Assembly (NCBI GenBank): GCA_023634235.1 | Contig: JAMKCF010000023.1 | Span: 1,649,001 to 1,713,000 of the forward strand | Length of the DNA: 64,000 nucleotides | From: Pisaster brevispinus | Lineage: Eukaryota > Echinodermata > Asteroidea > Forcipulatida > Asteriidae | Direction: 5' to 3' | Part shown: piece after piece, positions 48,855 through 60,991 of the stretch | How the letters are laid out: every line of letters begins with the position of its first letter | Numbering within the stretch: the stretch's first letter is position 1 | Notes under the pieces: generated by a model | What the model was told of the DNA's origin: nothing | Seen by the model: only the letters and a program-made list of their open reading frames with translations | Database searches by the model: none | Translations under genes and position numbers: made by a program

Positions 48855-49305
48855 CCATGCAATCAATGCAGAATTTCATAATGTGGATACGGCACCATAG
48901 TTTATTTTACTGGCTACTTGAAAAGGATGCAAGGACAAACATAGACAAACAGAGAGTAAAAACTGGAGATTCTGTCTTGGTCAGGAAGCCAATTTGTTTA
49001 AGTTGTCAAAACACCACCCAGCATTTGTAAGCGAATGTTTCTATGGATAGGGCAAGGAATTCACTTCTTCAACAGGCTTTGGTGGCTGCAAGTAGAGTCA
49101 CATGGTGAAGAGAGAGACCAAGGAGACTTTGCCAGCTTTTGAAGGACTCTACAAGGTCCTAATAAGAAGGGGAAGCTTTTTAGTTTGTGGTTTGGCTAGG
49201 GACATTCTCATAAGGAGGTGCGAAATAGTGGTGTTGTTTGAATCCCTGGAGCTGTCATTGAACCCAAGATTATATTACACCAATACGGTACCAGATCTGT
49301 TGTAT
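48855..49305 (-). pseudogene. Decayed DIRS tyrosine-recombinase relic
   Basis: The plus-strand sequence aligns in order with 640-1115 of the DIRS element. Shared blocks include CTACTTGAAAAGGATG, CTTGGTCAGGAAGCCAAT, TCACTTCTTC, TTTGCCAGCTT..GAAGGAC and GGTGTTGTTTGAA. The recombinase frame is destroyed by indels. It is an older insertion in the same orientation, limited to the central recombinase region. Confidence 0.85.
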
Positions 49306-50249
49306 ATATGGCGTATTACATAAAATATTTAAACACTGTTAATTGTAGCCTGGGGGTCTAGGAAAGCTTTCCCATGAATATTGTTATTTATCAACAGCCA
49401 AGAACAGGGTGCTAACTGTTGGACTTTGGACCCGTTGTCTGCATGGTGTGTGTACTGCATGTATTGTATCTACGATGTCTTGTGTGTTGTGTTTGCATGT
49501 ACAAATGTATGTGTATAATACCACAAAGAAGTCAGTGTAAATAGGCCCTCAAAAAAAAAAGCCACATCAGGAAGTGCCTGATTATCATACTATGCACAGA
49601 AGACAGGGTTTTGAAACAGTCAAAACCTTTCCCTTTAAAGTCTGCTCGGCAAGATAAAAACAAATGTTCCTCAATTGTGACAATAAATAAGGAGTACCGG
49701 TACAGTGGTAATGACCGGGATTGTGGGGAGTCGTATTGAGCCACTTCCCATCCATGAAATATCCCATATGATTTGTGTCTCAAATAGCCTTTCCTGGCCA
49801 AACTCCATTTCATCTAGGTGAAGGTTACTCCGATATCAAACCCAGGCAGGTGGGGTTGGAAAGTTGCTTGGAACTTGTTGGTTGAGCTGTGGAAGACTTT
49901 GAAGTTTCCTTGGTTGAGAATCTGTTAAATCTTGTTGGCTACCCTGCCAAGATGGGGCAGGGTTGTGTTGAAAAAATAATCTTGCTCTTGAGTCTTGTCT
50001 TGATCTTGTGTCTTGACTTGTGTCTTGTCTTGATGAATGTCTTCTCTTGATTTTTGTCTTAAGTCTTCTCTTGAGTCTTGTGAACCATACTTTGATTTCA
50101 TTTAATTCTTTTTATGTTTTTCCTGTCAGTAGGAAAGGTTTGTAGTACACTCGAAAATTGTTCAAAATAAAACATAAAATCCTTGGATGTCACAGGAACT
50201 TTTATGTAACATCACTGACTGGCTGTTCATGTTACAATAAGGACACAAT

Positions 50250-51050
50250 AATTAGGTGTTCGCGCAATACAAGCAGGAACACCTCTTGTTTTTGTTCTGT
50301 TTCTTTTTTTAGGTGTTCGTGCAATATGTGCACGAACACCTCTTGTGTTCTGTTTTTTTTTTCTTCTCCATCTTCTTCTTCCGTCGAACTCCCCGTCGCA
50401 AAACTCAAGTTCAAAACTGAATTGAACCTTGAAACTAATCAGACAATTGAACCTTAATATGAGAACGGCACAGACTTGATGACGTCATCAGGTGTCGAAT
50501 TACAATGTTTTCAAAGTTGAAAAATGACCATTTTCTATTCGCTGTATTTCATTGAATTTAAAAGCTATGATGTTCAAAATTTGCCATCTGATAGAACACT
50601 GGGGCAACATTTGAAAAAATTACGCAAAAATCGTATGACCTTTACTTCCGGGTCTTTACCTTAGGTCGAAGTTTACCTTCGATTTTTCCCTTCAAAAAGC
50701 CATGTTTTGGGCTTTCCTACAGCATAACTCAAGATAGAAATCGAATTGACGGTTGAAACTCATCCGACAATTTAACCTCAGTATCAAGACGACACAAACA
50801 TGTAAAAAACCATAAATCATGAACCACACGTTAGATTTTTACGATCTACACATCATCGAATAGGTCGTTAAATGGTCAACAAACCCTACACACAACATGA
50901 CCCCATTTGACCCTGACTTCCGGTTCAAACCGGAAGTTGAAAATTACAAAAATTCATATCTATTCAAAACTATGTAATATTTTAACGTAAATTTTGCATC
51001 AGATTATAGATGAGTTATCCTGCCGAAACTTTTGCACAGAGATAATAACA
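50250..51050 (-). repeat. Antisense copy of the dispersed hairpin/ETS-DR4 repeat
   Basis: A near-perfect hairpin AGGTGTTCGTGCA...TGCACGAACACCT lies at 50311-50340, preceded by a weaker one at 50252-50282; both are followed by CTCTTGT and T/C-rich sequence. Further on, TGACCCCATTTGACCCTGAC and TTCCGGTTCAAACCGGAAGT (50908-50940) are the reverse complement of the module described at 5462. Minus-strand orientation is inferred from that module. Confidence 0.7.
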
Positions 51051-51363
51051 TTTTAACATTTGCATTTGGTTAAAACTTGACGTCAAAGCACACGTGTCTG
51101 TTGAACCAGATTGCACGACAACACACGGTAGTGTAGGCCTACACATAAATACAATGTACATGTATGTCAAACCTGTACCAGCCACGCACGTGTATGATGG
51201 ACGTGTAGTTAAGGTCTCAATACACGTTCATACAGCTACATGTACATTGCGCGTGGAGTTAGTAACTACTCCAGTGGCTCATCAGCTCAGGGCCACAGGG
51301 CAAAAATAGATTGGTGTGTTTAAAAACATGAATATTCATTTTAGTTGTAATATTTGTACTTAC

Positions 51364-51639
51364 CTTGAACAGTAACATTGAATGTACATCTACCCACATT
51401 ACCAGAAGTATCAGCAGCAGTGCAGTGCACTTGTGTATCTCCAACAACAAAGGTGTCATTGGAAGTTGTTGCCTTCTTCACTCCCTCTTCAAAAACATAG
51501 CATGTAGCATTGACTTGTCCATCAAAAGAGTCATTGGCAAGTGCAAACTCAGGTGTCCAAATAACATGACTAAAGTTAGCATTTGGCATTACATTCACAG
51601 TACCAGCATATGGACAAACTACCATTGGCTCACTACGAT
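51364..51639 (-). CDS. Gene B exon: HYR domain
   Basis: This exon encodes (D)RSEPMVVCPYAGTVNVMPN, FSHVIWTPEFALANDSFDG, VNATCYVFEEGVKK, DTFVVGDTQVHCTAADTSGN and VGRCTFNVTVQ. W.P.A.D...G, vG.t.v.C.A.D.sGN...C.F.V.V is the hyalin repeat (HYR), an extracellular immunoglobulin-like adhesion fold. The acceptor is TACTTGCAG|AT and the donor is CAAG|GTAAGT-like; both phase 1, typical of shuffled extracellular modules. Immediately downstream in the protein is the membrane-spanning exon. Confidence 0.93.
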
Positions 51640-51834
51640 CTGCAAGTAAATCATAATGAAGTACCTTACTATACATGCTATATGGGCATAATTGCCAGTG
51701 TAAACGTATACTGTATACATATTTTCTCCATATTTTAAGTCTTCAAAATACTCAATTTATGACAGGAAAATATGACATATTCATGGATGTAGGTATTTTG
51801 AAAATCAAATAGATTTGGCAAATGCAACCCAAAC

Positions 51835-52015
51835 CTTGACATATAGAACCATCACCCATCAATCCAGTGGGGCATGTCTGACAAGTAAACCCAAGAGAAG
51901 GTGCCAGCTGGTCATTGCAGAGAACACCGGGAAAGCATGGTTCCACAACACAAGGATTCAAATCTTCTTCACAAGTGGCTCCTGACTTTCCAACAGGACA
52001 ATCACATGATGCTAT
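51835..52015 (-). CDS. Gene B exon: EGF-like modules
   Basis: This exon encodes IASCDCPVGKSGATCEEDLN, PCVVEPCFPGVLCNDQ and GFTCQTCPTGLMGDGSICQ. CDCP.G.SG..CE closes one EGF-like module and NPC...PCFPG..C......F.C..CP.G..GDG..C is a second module of the thrombospondin/NIDO-protein type. The acceptor is AATTTCAG|ATAGC; the donor CAAG|GTTTGG is weaker than the others but keeps phase 1 for the HYR exon. The first half of the EGF module comes from the previous exon (CNCLNKTQC). Confidence 0.88.
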
Positions 52016-53415
52016 CTGAAATTGTAATAGTTGTTCTATATTTTAATTTGCATTCAGAAGTTTATCTTGACTGACTTTCGGCAACTACTGGACCATGTAA
52101 ACAAGAAGATGAATGGTTTTATTTGATAATTCAGTTGAATAATCTCTCACTTCAATGTAAAGAAAACCAGCAGTCAATTTCGCAAACTCTATTTATATAA
52201 ACAATGGCATTGGGTCAACTTGCATTACTTGCATTACACTCACTACGAACAGGTTTAACTAGAAGTTATGATTGATTTTACAAAACCTACACCGTTTCAG
52301 AGTTTAGAGCAATGAAGTTTGGAGGACTTTACGCACTTGGTTTTCTCAATGAATAAGTCATAGCATAATAAAATAGGAGTTATCTCCTTTTGAAATGATA
52401 GATTGAATTTATACCTTTTCTTAAATTCTTAACTCATTAAAAATAAACTGAAAACAGACTGCACAAAGTTTATCTCCTTTTTTTCATGTTTTGGCTTTGA
52501 AAAGAACCAATGATGAATGATGTTAACAAAATCAGAGCTTCCAAGCTTAAATTGTTTTTGTTGAAAATGGAGATTATAAAAAGTTCTATCATCTTTTAAG
52601 GGGGAGGCTGGTTTTTTGTGTGAATCTTTAAAACATTGGTGAGAGCAGGAAGCAAAGCCAGAATTTGGGTTTGGGGCCGGCTTTGGGATCTGAGCCACTA
52701 GTTCGCACTTAAATATCCCTTTTTGGGGACGAGTATTTTTAGTGTAATTGCAAAATAAATACTCCAAACCAGTAAAAGCCAGAATTTACTTGGTGAATAC
52801 ACTCTGAGACAATAAATCATTTTACGACATTTCAGTTCCTATAGATGTTCTAACTTGCAATCTGAGCCACTATTTTGCACTTAGCTTCTCTTTTTGGGGC
52901 GGGATATAAGAGTAATTTTCAAAATAATTACCCACAACTTTTTTTTTCTCGCAAGGCTTAGCCGAGTAAAAAGGAAAGCCAGATTTCATCAAGGAACTAT
53001 ATTCTGCAACAATATACGAAGGAAATGCATTCAGTACTTATTTTGTTTAGCTCACATATAAATCCTTGTCAATAAATTATTTTATTTTTTTACAATAAAC
53101 ACAAAATGGACATGAAAACTTCCCACACCTTAAAAATTCCAAAATCCCCTTCTGCACAACATGGACAACTCCATATAGACACGAACCTTCTCCACCGCGA
53201 CATGACCTTGCCTTGTTTGGACAAACTGACAATGAACGCTTGTTTGGCAGAGCCAGAGCCAGAGCCCAAGCCATGGTTTGGAAAAGGCACCAACACCTAT
53301 ATTGTAAAATATATGCAGTATATGTAGGTGAAAACGGTTCACCGCCACCAACACTTTGTCCGTGCAAATAATAATCGTATACAAATTAATGTCACTTAGT
53401 TCTACATAAACTTAC
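52016..53415 (-). other. Intron of gene B
   Basis: Contains a diverged two-copy direct repeat (near 52655-52770 and 52855-52935) sharing ATCTGAGCCACTA..T.GCACTTA and CTTTTTGGGG. No exon was recognised; the open frames near 53077-53384 lack domain features. Confidence 0.6.
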
Positions 53416-53600
53416 AGCAAACTTGTCAACCCACACATCTGGAGAATCTTGTTGAAACTGTTTGTAATTGCATTGAGTTTTGTTCAGACAGTTGCACAGC
53501 TTTACAATAGGTGTAAATGAAGATTGGAGTGTGCTATCATTCGCCATAAATGTTATATTTACTTTTACTGAACTTGAAGGTGTCCATGTAAACAAACCCC
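53416..53600 (-). CDS. Gene B exon: end of cadherin-like segment and first EGF cysteines
   Basis: This exon encodes (G)GLFTWTPSSSVKVNITFMAN, DSTLQSSFTPIVKLCNCLNK and TQCNYKQFQQDSPDVWVDKF. G.FTWTP is the closing strand of the Ig/cadherin-like module begun in the exon at 55287-55436; P.VKLCNC...C opens the EGF region. The acceptor is CATTGCAG|GG and the donor is GCT|GTAAGT; phase 1 in, 0 out. Confidence 0.88.
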
Positions 53601-55286
53601 CTGCAATGAAACAGTTAAAAGCTTTTTTATAGGGGGCCTAATGTCTACCTTTATAAATCAAGACTTTTGTCTATGTATTTATGTTCTAGTTATGGTGCTG
53701 AAATGGCAATGTTTTAATTAACATCCGTGGCTCATGGGGGCTAGTGAGGCAAAAACCCTGAAGCAAGAAATAGCTGTAGCTGGGAGCTTGAATTGGAAGG
53801 GGTAAAGCGCCAGACTGCTTGATACCTTTTGTCATTAAGGGTTTTAGTAGTTGGTACACTTAGCTGTTAAAATCTGTCGATTCAGAACTGCAATGTTTCA
53901 ATGCTCTGTGTATGTACTTTTCCCACTCTTTTTTACACTTCACTTAAATTTGTTACTAATTTGAAAATCACTTTTGTGATTATGATGTGACATTTTGTAC
54001 ATTAAAGTGTTGGAAAAAAAGTGCGAACAAATTGCCAAGAGTATACCCTTGTTGAGTTGCAATTTTGGTCTACGCCAGTCTAGAGGATGGAGGTTTACGA
54101 TTATCGCAACAATACTTTTTGCTTCGCTAGTGTGGTAGTTCTAAGTACTAAGTAGTAAGTTTATCACCTTGTTCATTTACTTCTTGTTTTACCATATTTT
54201 GGGTTCATTTCTTATTTATGTCTTATGGGACAATCCTTGGATGTCAAAGGAACGTAGATTGGACTGACGTGTGTATTGTGCCCTTGCGCTGGATGGATGT
54301 GCAGACTTGATCCTCATGCCTCGCCATATTTCTATTTACATATAAACAGAGCCCAAGTCTACTTACAACCTTATCATTCAACAATGTCACATAACTTTGA
54401 CACTTGCAACACCTGATTAAACTAACATTCGACCGCTTTTTCCCCAAACATTTCTTTTTAATTACATGACATTTTGATGTTTTGTTTTTATAAAAAAGCA
54501 TCTAAAAATTGTTGTCTATGATTCAACATCATTTAAATACGTAAAGGGTAAACTGGTACGCTCCTTTAACACCTCAAGTGACACAAATATAGCTTTTGAC
54601 AAAAGGCTGTCAATATGATCATAAGAAATCATAAAGAAAAGTTTATTGACTTCTGATTTGGAATGGAAGCCAAGTTAAATCTGGTCACCATTATACATAT
54701 ACATGTAGAGTAATGATTCAAATAAAAACAGTTGTGGTTCTTCAGATGTGAGTTTTTGAAATAATAACAGTTTTTCAGCTTAATTGCGACAGGTTTTTAG
54801 CAAAATAGTCTATTTTCAAACACGATGGCGCAGCGCTGATGAAATGATGACACCTTCTTTCATGAAATTATTTGAAAAACCTAAGGGTCAATTGCCATGT
54901 CATAAACAGGAATACGTCAAAATTTCCTTTAATTTGGCTGCAGACCTGATAATGAGTCCCAAGAATATTTTCAAATTCAACTTTCGTTTTTGGACCTATA
55001 TGTACAGCATGCCTTTGTTAGAGGACAATCACAAATATTATAAAATCAACTTTTTAAAAACAAGCAACAACAAAAATGAGAATGTTTTTGTGCTTCACCT
55101 AATCACTTATCAAAGTTGATGGTCTCAATCTCCTGGTACCACTACCATTACTATCATCAGACATCAGTCATAAACCCAGTTAAACTTCTGTCTAATGGAC
55201 TTGTGCATCTCATGTCAAAGGTTGAGTTATCTTGGTTAATAATCCCAGGTTAATGAACCTGCCAATAAAGTCTACTGTTTTCTTAC
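53601..55286 (-). other. Intron of gene B
   Basis: AT-rich. It carries a degenerate dispersed module near 54655-54690 (CTTCTGATTTGGAATGGAAG). No further feature is supported. Confidence 0.6.
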
Positions 55287-55436
55287 CTTTTGTAATAGAA
55301 GAATTTGGAAGCACACTGAGCAGACTAAAAGTAACACTATCATTATTGCGATCCTCTGCATATAACTGCAGTGTGAATGTACTACCAACATAAACCTCTA
55401 TGTTTGACATATTCAGGAAAGTAGGAGGAAACTTAT
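55287..55436 (-). CDS. Gene B exon: cadherin-like/Ig-like segment
   Basis: This exon encodes (D)KFPPTFLNMSNIEVYVGST, FTLQLYAEDRNNDSVTFSL and LSVLPNSSITK. PP.F.......V.VG..F.L...A.D.N.D.V.FSL is the usual start of the dystroglycan/cadherin-like module placed between VWD and EGF in invertebrate SUSD2/mucin-like proteins. Borders: TTTTGCCAG|AT and AAAAG|GTAAGA, both phase 1. Confidence 0.88.
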
Positions 55437-56283
55437 CTGGCAAAAAAATGCAACAATATGTTATAAGTTATTATTTTCAAGTTTGATAATTTGTTTATAC
55501 TTGCAAGATGGTTTTTAATAATTACATGCATACAATAGGGATTTCATAACTATGGAACAGTAAACGAGAGAGAGAGAGAGAGGAAGTACAAACCAAGTAA
55601 CCATAATGGAACACAATACACTATGCAAGTTTATGAAATCAAATCTTCTTTTAAAATTCTATTTATACAAAATTCTTGAAAAATAAACAAATCCCATAGC
55701 AATTTGTTACAATTTTAGTTTTTATATAATACAAATAATTTGTTTAACATTGAAACAAATTAAAACTTGGGACAAGGATGCTTATTTTTTTAGAAACCCC
55801 ATATGCGAATCACGCCTTAATTTGTGCAAACATTACATAGGTTTAATGATAAAATAATTATCAACTGGACACATTTTTTAATTGTTTACTAGTAACTGGA
55901 AATGAAGGTCAAGTCTTATTATCGTGTTTTCTGAATTGATTTGTTAAAGTCATTTTACTTGCATATTTTTCATGGCAAAATTTTTATTTTCCCAACCACA
56001 TATAATAATTTTGTATAGTTGTAAACTATACTGGTACAATAAGGTAAAGTATTTGAAGAAACAGAATCACACACATGTAAGACTCAATACGCTTGGGACC
56101 AACTTGTTCTCGCAAGTTAGAATACATGCGACACTTGCAGTCTATTGAAATTAATGTCTATAAAAGCATATAACAACTGAGATTTATCCAAACTATGGAA
56201 CAACAAAAAAGGACAGTTAGCTAGAGCATGCAGGTTTGGGCAGTTACTCAGGCATAGGCAAATGTGGACAAACTTTAACTTAC
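55437..56283 (-). other. Intron of gene B
   Basis: AT-rich intron with a short (GA)n run at 55567-55583. Nothing else was recognised. Confidence 0.6.
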
Positions 56284-56538
56284 CTAATTGTTCCTGCATC
56301 TGTAGATTACCATCATTTATTTGCTTAGTAGTTTGTCCAAGAGAAAGGTTTTGGGTAGCCAGCGTATCATAAATACAGATGTCATCATCTTGGCATCTGT
56401 TTTTAACTTCATTCAGTTCACTACTATTACTAGCATTTTCAAGGTCATTTAGATCTGTTGGTGATATCCGAATTGTGTTGATGTCCCCAAACAACTTATC
56501 AGGCTCGTAGTAGAAATATCTTGGAGAGGTTGTCCTCC
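56284..56538 (-). CDS. Gene B exon: post-VWD region
   Basis: This exon encodes (W)RTTSPRYFYYEPDKLFGDI, ISPTDLNDLENASNSSELNE, NRCQDDDICIYDTLATQNLS and LGQTTKQINDG. The G.SW....S.F.Y junction created with the preceding exon, and C..D..CI.D...T.N..LG..T, match the conserved region after VWD in SUSD2/MUC4-type proteins. The acceptor is CATAAAAG|GGAGG, preceded by a T-rich tract; the donor is TTAG|GTAAGT. The acceptor was chosen because it restores the expected Trp across the splice. Confidence 0.9.
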
Positions 56539-56989
56539 CTTTTATGCATACAGAAGAAAAAATGGTTGCATAGTCCAATCTATTGTAAGAAACAATTAAC
56601 CGCCCCAAAAGCTAAAAGACATGGCGTAAATAATGAGGCTGCTAAGTACAGGAAAGGATCCTGTTCACAATTGATCCCTTCAAAGGTTGGACCAAACATA
56701 CCATGTTGTGCAAATCATTTACTCCTCAAACCGCCCTAAACCGCCCAAGAAGTTTGGCCTGTTGTATCTTGAGTTTTACACATGCAATGCCCATACAGCA
56801 ATTTAAAACAAATTCATTCAAAAAGTTTCCTTCAGTACATGCACACTCATGTAACAGCGTTGTCTGTAACACACTGCCCAGAAGTGTAAAAGAAACTTCA
56901 ATATTACACAATGATGTCCAAAATAAACCTATTATAAATACTACAGACAAGTAAGATGTTAACAGCCCGCAGATACAACATTCACTTAC

Positions 56990-57121
56990 AGGAATATCCA
57001 AAAGAATTGAGCTCAGATGTAGTTAAGGTTCCATTTGGACCGGTCCCATAAGGACCATCTTGTTGAGCATCAAGCTGCGATTTGGACTGAAGATCATTTT
57101 GTGAATCACCATCAAAAGTAC
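56990..57121 (-). CDS. Gene B exon: end of VWD domain
   Basis: This exon encodes (G)TFDGDSQNDLQSKSQLDAQ, QDGPYGTGPNGTLTTSELN and SFGYS. Joined after KGLLG of the VWD exon at 63136-63303 it gives GLLGTFDGDSQND, the expected Asp/Asn-rich end of VWD (normally GLLG.fNG...DD). Borders: TTTGTACAG|GT and TTCCT|GTAAGT, phases 1 and 1. Confidence 0.9.
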
Positions 57122-59306
57122 CTGTACAAAATCGGAAAGAAGTGTTTATGCATCAAAATAAACAAATTACTGATATTTAACAAAAGAATTAAGTTTTTGT
57201 ACTGTGGTATACACTACATTATACACTACCTAGTTGTATCCTATATCTAAGCTGAGGTCATGAAGTTGTAAAAATAAAAACAATATCAACTAGACGTGAG
57301 TGTTTAGGTGCTCACAAACACATCATAAATGGTAGGTTTCAGCTCGCTGATGCATGTGTTTGTATATACAGATCACGTAAAAGTGCACCTTTTAGGCGAC
57401 GGCACATGATGCTTGACGCCGTCATGATGACACTGTATAAAAAAGAGATGATTTCTGTAATGTGAGGCTAAGGCCTTTAGTGGTGCTGTTACTGTTTTGT
57501 TGTGTGCTAGCAAACTACACAATATACTAAAAGTTCACGTGTAACATTGATTGTTAACAAGGTTTGCATGGACGACTGTTTTAGAGAATAACAAAGCTGC
57601 ATTTATTTTAACCCTATGGGCACAACAGTGGGCGATGTGGTTCTCCCCGACACGCAGGTTAGGGACTGAGTTTTTTTTTCACAGAAAAGCAAAAATTTGT
57701 CATAGAGCACTGTAATTGAATGACCATTACTTTGATATTGCGACACCTTGTATGTGACATGCACCATTAAGGCTTTGTGGACTTTGCATTTCTTACGATC
57801 AATGGAGTGGACAGTCAGCCACAGTGATTTGTCAGCATACACAGTTTAGATGCCGTTCATTAAAAACGTGGGCTTTAACATCCGATTGAGACCAGAAGTT
57901 CAGGTCAAATAGGTATCATCTCTGTGCAAAAGTTTGAGAAGGCTCATCGACCTAAAATCTGATGTAAATATTTTGGCCAAAGTATCAGTAGTTCTTGAGA
58001 TCTATGAATTTTTGAAATATTCAACTTCCAGTTTGAAACTGAAGTCAAGGTCAAATGGGGTCAAAGTTATGATTTTTTGAAATATAAACTTACATTTATT
58101 GTTTTTTCAAAAAAACTCTGAGAAGGAGAATAACAACTTTAAAACCTAGAAACACAAACTTTAGGTGTTCGGTTTCGGGGAGTTACAAGCCTGATGTAAA
58201 AGTCTGATGGAAAAAAGAGCATTTAAGATGACGTCATCATGACATCACTAAAAGTTTCAGCAGTCAGTGTCAATGTCTAACAATACACCAAGTTTCAACT
58301 CGGTTGGTCATTTGGTTTGGCAGATAGTGTGTCGGGGTCATATTGGTATCATCTCTGTGCAAAAGTTTGAGCAGGACCACAGACCTACAATCTGGTGTAA
58401 AAATGGTGATGAAATGATAAAAAGTTAGTGAAATATGAATTTTTTTAATTTTCAACTTCCGGTTTGAACCCGATGTCAAGGTCAAATGAGGTCACACCCT
58501 TTCCGATGATGTATAGATTGTAAAAAATCATTGTGTTGTTGATGAGTTTTGATTTTTTTTCAAGTATTAAACTTTGATTTAACGTAATTCAACACCCGAT
58601 GACGTCATCATGACATAAACAATTCTTTCAAATCTGCAAATCATAATCTAACTACATGATAAGTTTTCAGTTGATATGAGATTTGCAACTAAGTAATTCT
58701 CTACGGACAAAGATACTGAAAAGAAGAAAAAGAAGAAAACCTAAAAAAACTAGAGATTGAGAGTTTGTGTACAAACTCATGGTGTTCGGCTTGAATGTAG
58801 TGACTGCGTAGTTGAAAATAAGGTCAATATTGCGTGCAGGTATTTTGTCTCCTTGTGCTGTGCTGACGGGCAAAATAATACTTGTAGCTTTTGTTAATCT
58901 TTATGCAAGATCATAGCATGAAGGTTTGCCATATGAAACTTCAACTTCCGGTTTTGACAGGAACTAAAGGTCAACAGGGGTCACACTTTGCACAAGATAT
59001 CTAGAATTGCCCAAAAGCTTTAAATTGGTGTAATGATTATTAATGTACCACGTTTCATTAATAAGATACACATTTTTGTATGTGCAAACTTATACTTCCG
59101 GTTTGGACCGGAAGTGAAGGTCAAATGGGGTTACACATTGTAAAAATGTGTAGAATCGTCTAAGGGTTTTAAAATCACGTAATTATATTAACACACACAT
59201 ATGTGTATAAATGGGTACCTGCGAGGGTAGAGGTTTATATTGTGTTCGAAAAGCCTTCGGAGCGCCACGGCAGCCTGGGCTGTATACTCCCCAGGGAGCT
59301 GAGAAA
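57122..59306 (-). other. Repeat-filled intron of gene B, proximal part
   Basis: Dense dispersed repeat. It contains the partner arm of the long inverted repeat (57360-57975) and modules with CTTCCGGTTT-like palindromes and DR4-like repeats near 58019, 58452, 58941 and 59093. It also has a GAGTTTGTGTACAAACTC palindrome near 58761 and a LINE/SINE tail that begins near 59270. No exon seen. Confidence 0.7.
57360..57975 (-). repeat. Inverted repeat arm 2 (partner 43940-44392)
   Basis: Reverse complement of the arm at 43940-44392, with ~150 bp extra at 57655-57805. The two arms lie in the last large intron region and 3' flank of gene B. Confidence 0.8.
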
Positions 59307-59583
59307 GATTACAGGAATGCTATTGGCCCAATGACCAGGGCACTAATGTAAAGCGCATTGAGACGTTATTGTGAAATGCGCTATATAAGAACTGGTTATT
59401 ATTATTATATAAGTAAATGAGATACAAATTTTTCGACCGGAAGTAAAGGTTAAATGGGGTCACACTGTGTGTAAGAAGTGTTTACTACCTCAAGAGCTTT
59501 TATATGGCGTAATTATCATGTATATAGCATATATGGTTCTTGAGATATGATTATTTTATCATAAAACTTCAATTTAATGTAAT

Positions 59584-60620
59584 TGTAAGGATGTCGTTGC
59601 GCTGCAACATAAAGTCCGTGCGCCCTCGCGCGATGGCCCGAGACGTTTGTTTACTTCCTTATGTGTTTGTCCTTAATAGTTCATGTTAAAAGTTTCATTC
59701 AATAATAATCTGCTTGTGTTCGAACATCCACTACACGTTCTATTGTTTTAACATACTGGTTTCGCGGGCTTTGGGGTAGCGTGACCTTTTCACCTCACCG
59801 CCTGCACAACTCTCAACAGGTAAACACACCCATTCTTATCTCACTTTTAAATCTCACATTTTTGATATATTCCATATTTATTTACTTATTTAAAGGGTGC
59901 TCAAAGTGTAATTTTGATAAACATTGATAAGGTATAAAGAGTAATTTTCGTCTTTGGAAATGTAGAAGTCCGTCGGGGATTAAGGTGTTTTGTATCCCGT
60001 ATAGATTAGTATCGTTCATGTGTCAATGTCACAGGCAGCCGCCATGTGATCATGCCTTTATACTGTGCACGTATTATGGTTGTGTGTATATTGGTGTGAC
60101 CGTATGGATGGTTGTCACATGGAGTACAGAAATAAAGTATGTGTCATTATTATTACTTTTAATGGATGCCTGCATGGGTGGGTGCTGACTTCGGGTTTAG
60201 TTGGTGGGATTGGACTTGGAGGCATGGGTTTGTGAGTTTCTTGTGTTAATGATGATGTTTAGTGGGCCCCGTGTGTTAGTTGACTTATGCCTTCTTGCCC
60301 AGTGTCATGCTATTCCACGATCCTCACGCATTCATGTATTTACTTTATTCAAGACAATAACTATTTGATAATTAGAGACACAATATTTAGGAGCTGCCTT
60401 CATTTAATTTTTATTGATTAAGGAAATCCACTTGCATTGTATTAAATTAAAATGTATGTATTTTATTGACCGCCTGCACAACTCTCAACAGTTGATGCAG
60501 GTGTTTACAGAGGAATAAAACCCGGACACCACCCCGGATACAAGCAGAGAGAACCATTCGAACCTGTGTGTCTTGTTCGGCTGAAGGCCCACCTCCCCAA
60601 GTAGGGACAGTCCTCTCACA
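59584..60620 (+). mobile_element. Solo-LTR-like insertion (1037 bp)
   Basis: It starts TGTAAGGATG and ends CCTCTCACA, i.e. TGT...ACA, and is flanked by TAAT on both sides (59580-59583 and 60621-60624). The left block copy shows the empty site with a single TAAT. A GGAATAAAACCC poly(A)-like signal lies near 60520. Four-base duplications with TG...CA ends fit a Ty3/gypsy-type LTR left by LTR recombination. No coding region was found inside. Its own orientation is inferred from the AATAAA only. Confidence 0.75.
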
Positions 60621-60991
60621 TAATGACGACAACGATGATGCCATCACTCCAAACATTTTATTTTGTCATGTAAACACTGTGGTCTGGGTAATTGGTAAGT
60701 TTCAAGTCCGTACAAGCTTTAGTTTTGGAGATAGCAAAATAAAAAAATGTTCGACTTCGTCTACGATTTTCGTTGTGACGTAGCTATGACGTCACGTATT
60801 ATATTTCTAGAATGCTCGTGAGCTAAACAAAATATTATTCATTGAAAATTTTTTCATGTTTTGCTTCACTTAGGCTCCAGAGCCCCAAATAACATAATTT
60901 GTACCTTTAACTTCCGGTTTCGACCAGAAGTAAAGGTCAAATGAGGTCATGATTTGCATACAATTTGTACAACATTACAAGACCAATCATA

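Larger units (their letters stand above)
46436..51363 (-). other. Intron of gene B with decayed HYR exon and DIRS relic
   Basis: A 4.9-kb intron between the HYR and transmembrane exons. It holds a dead HYR exon, a DIRS recombinase relic, a (TCTTG)-rich stretch (49978-50090) and an antisense dispersed repeat with hairpins (50250-51050). The remaining sequence has no recognisable coding content. Confidence 0.7.

Noticed and set aside
49102..49323. Plus-strand 73-codon frame
   Set aside because: It is antisense to the DIRS recombinase relic.
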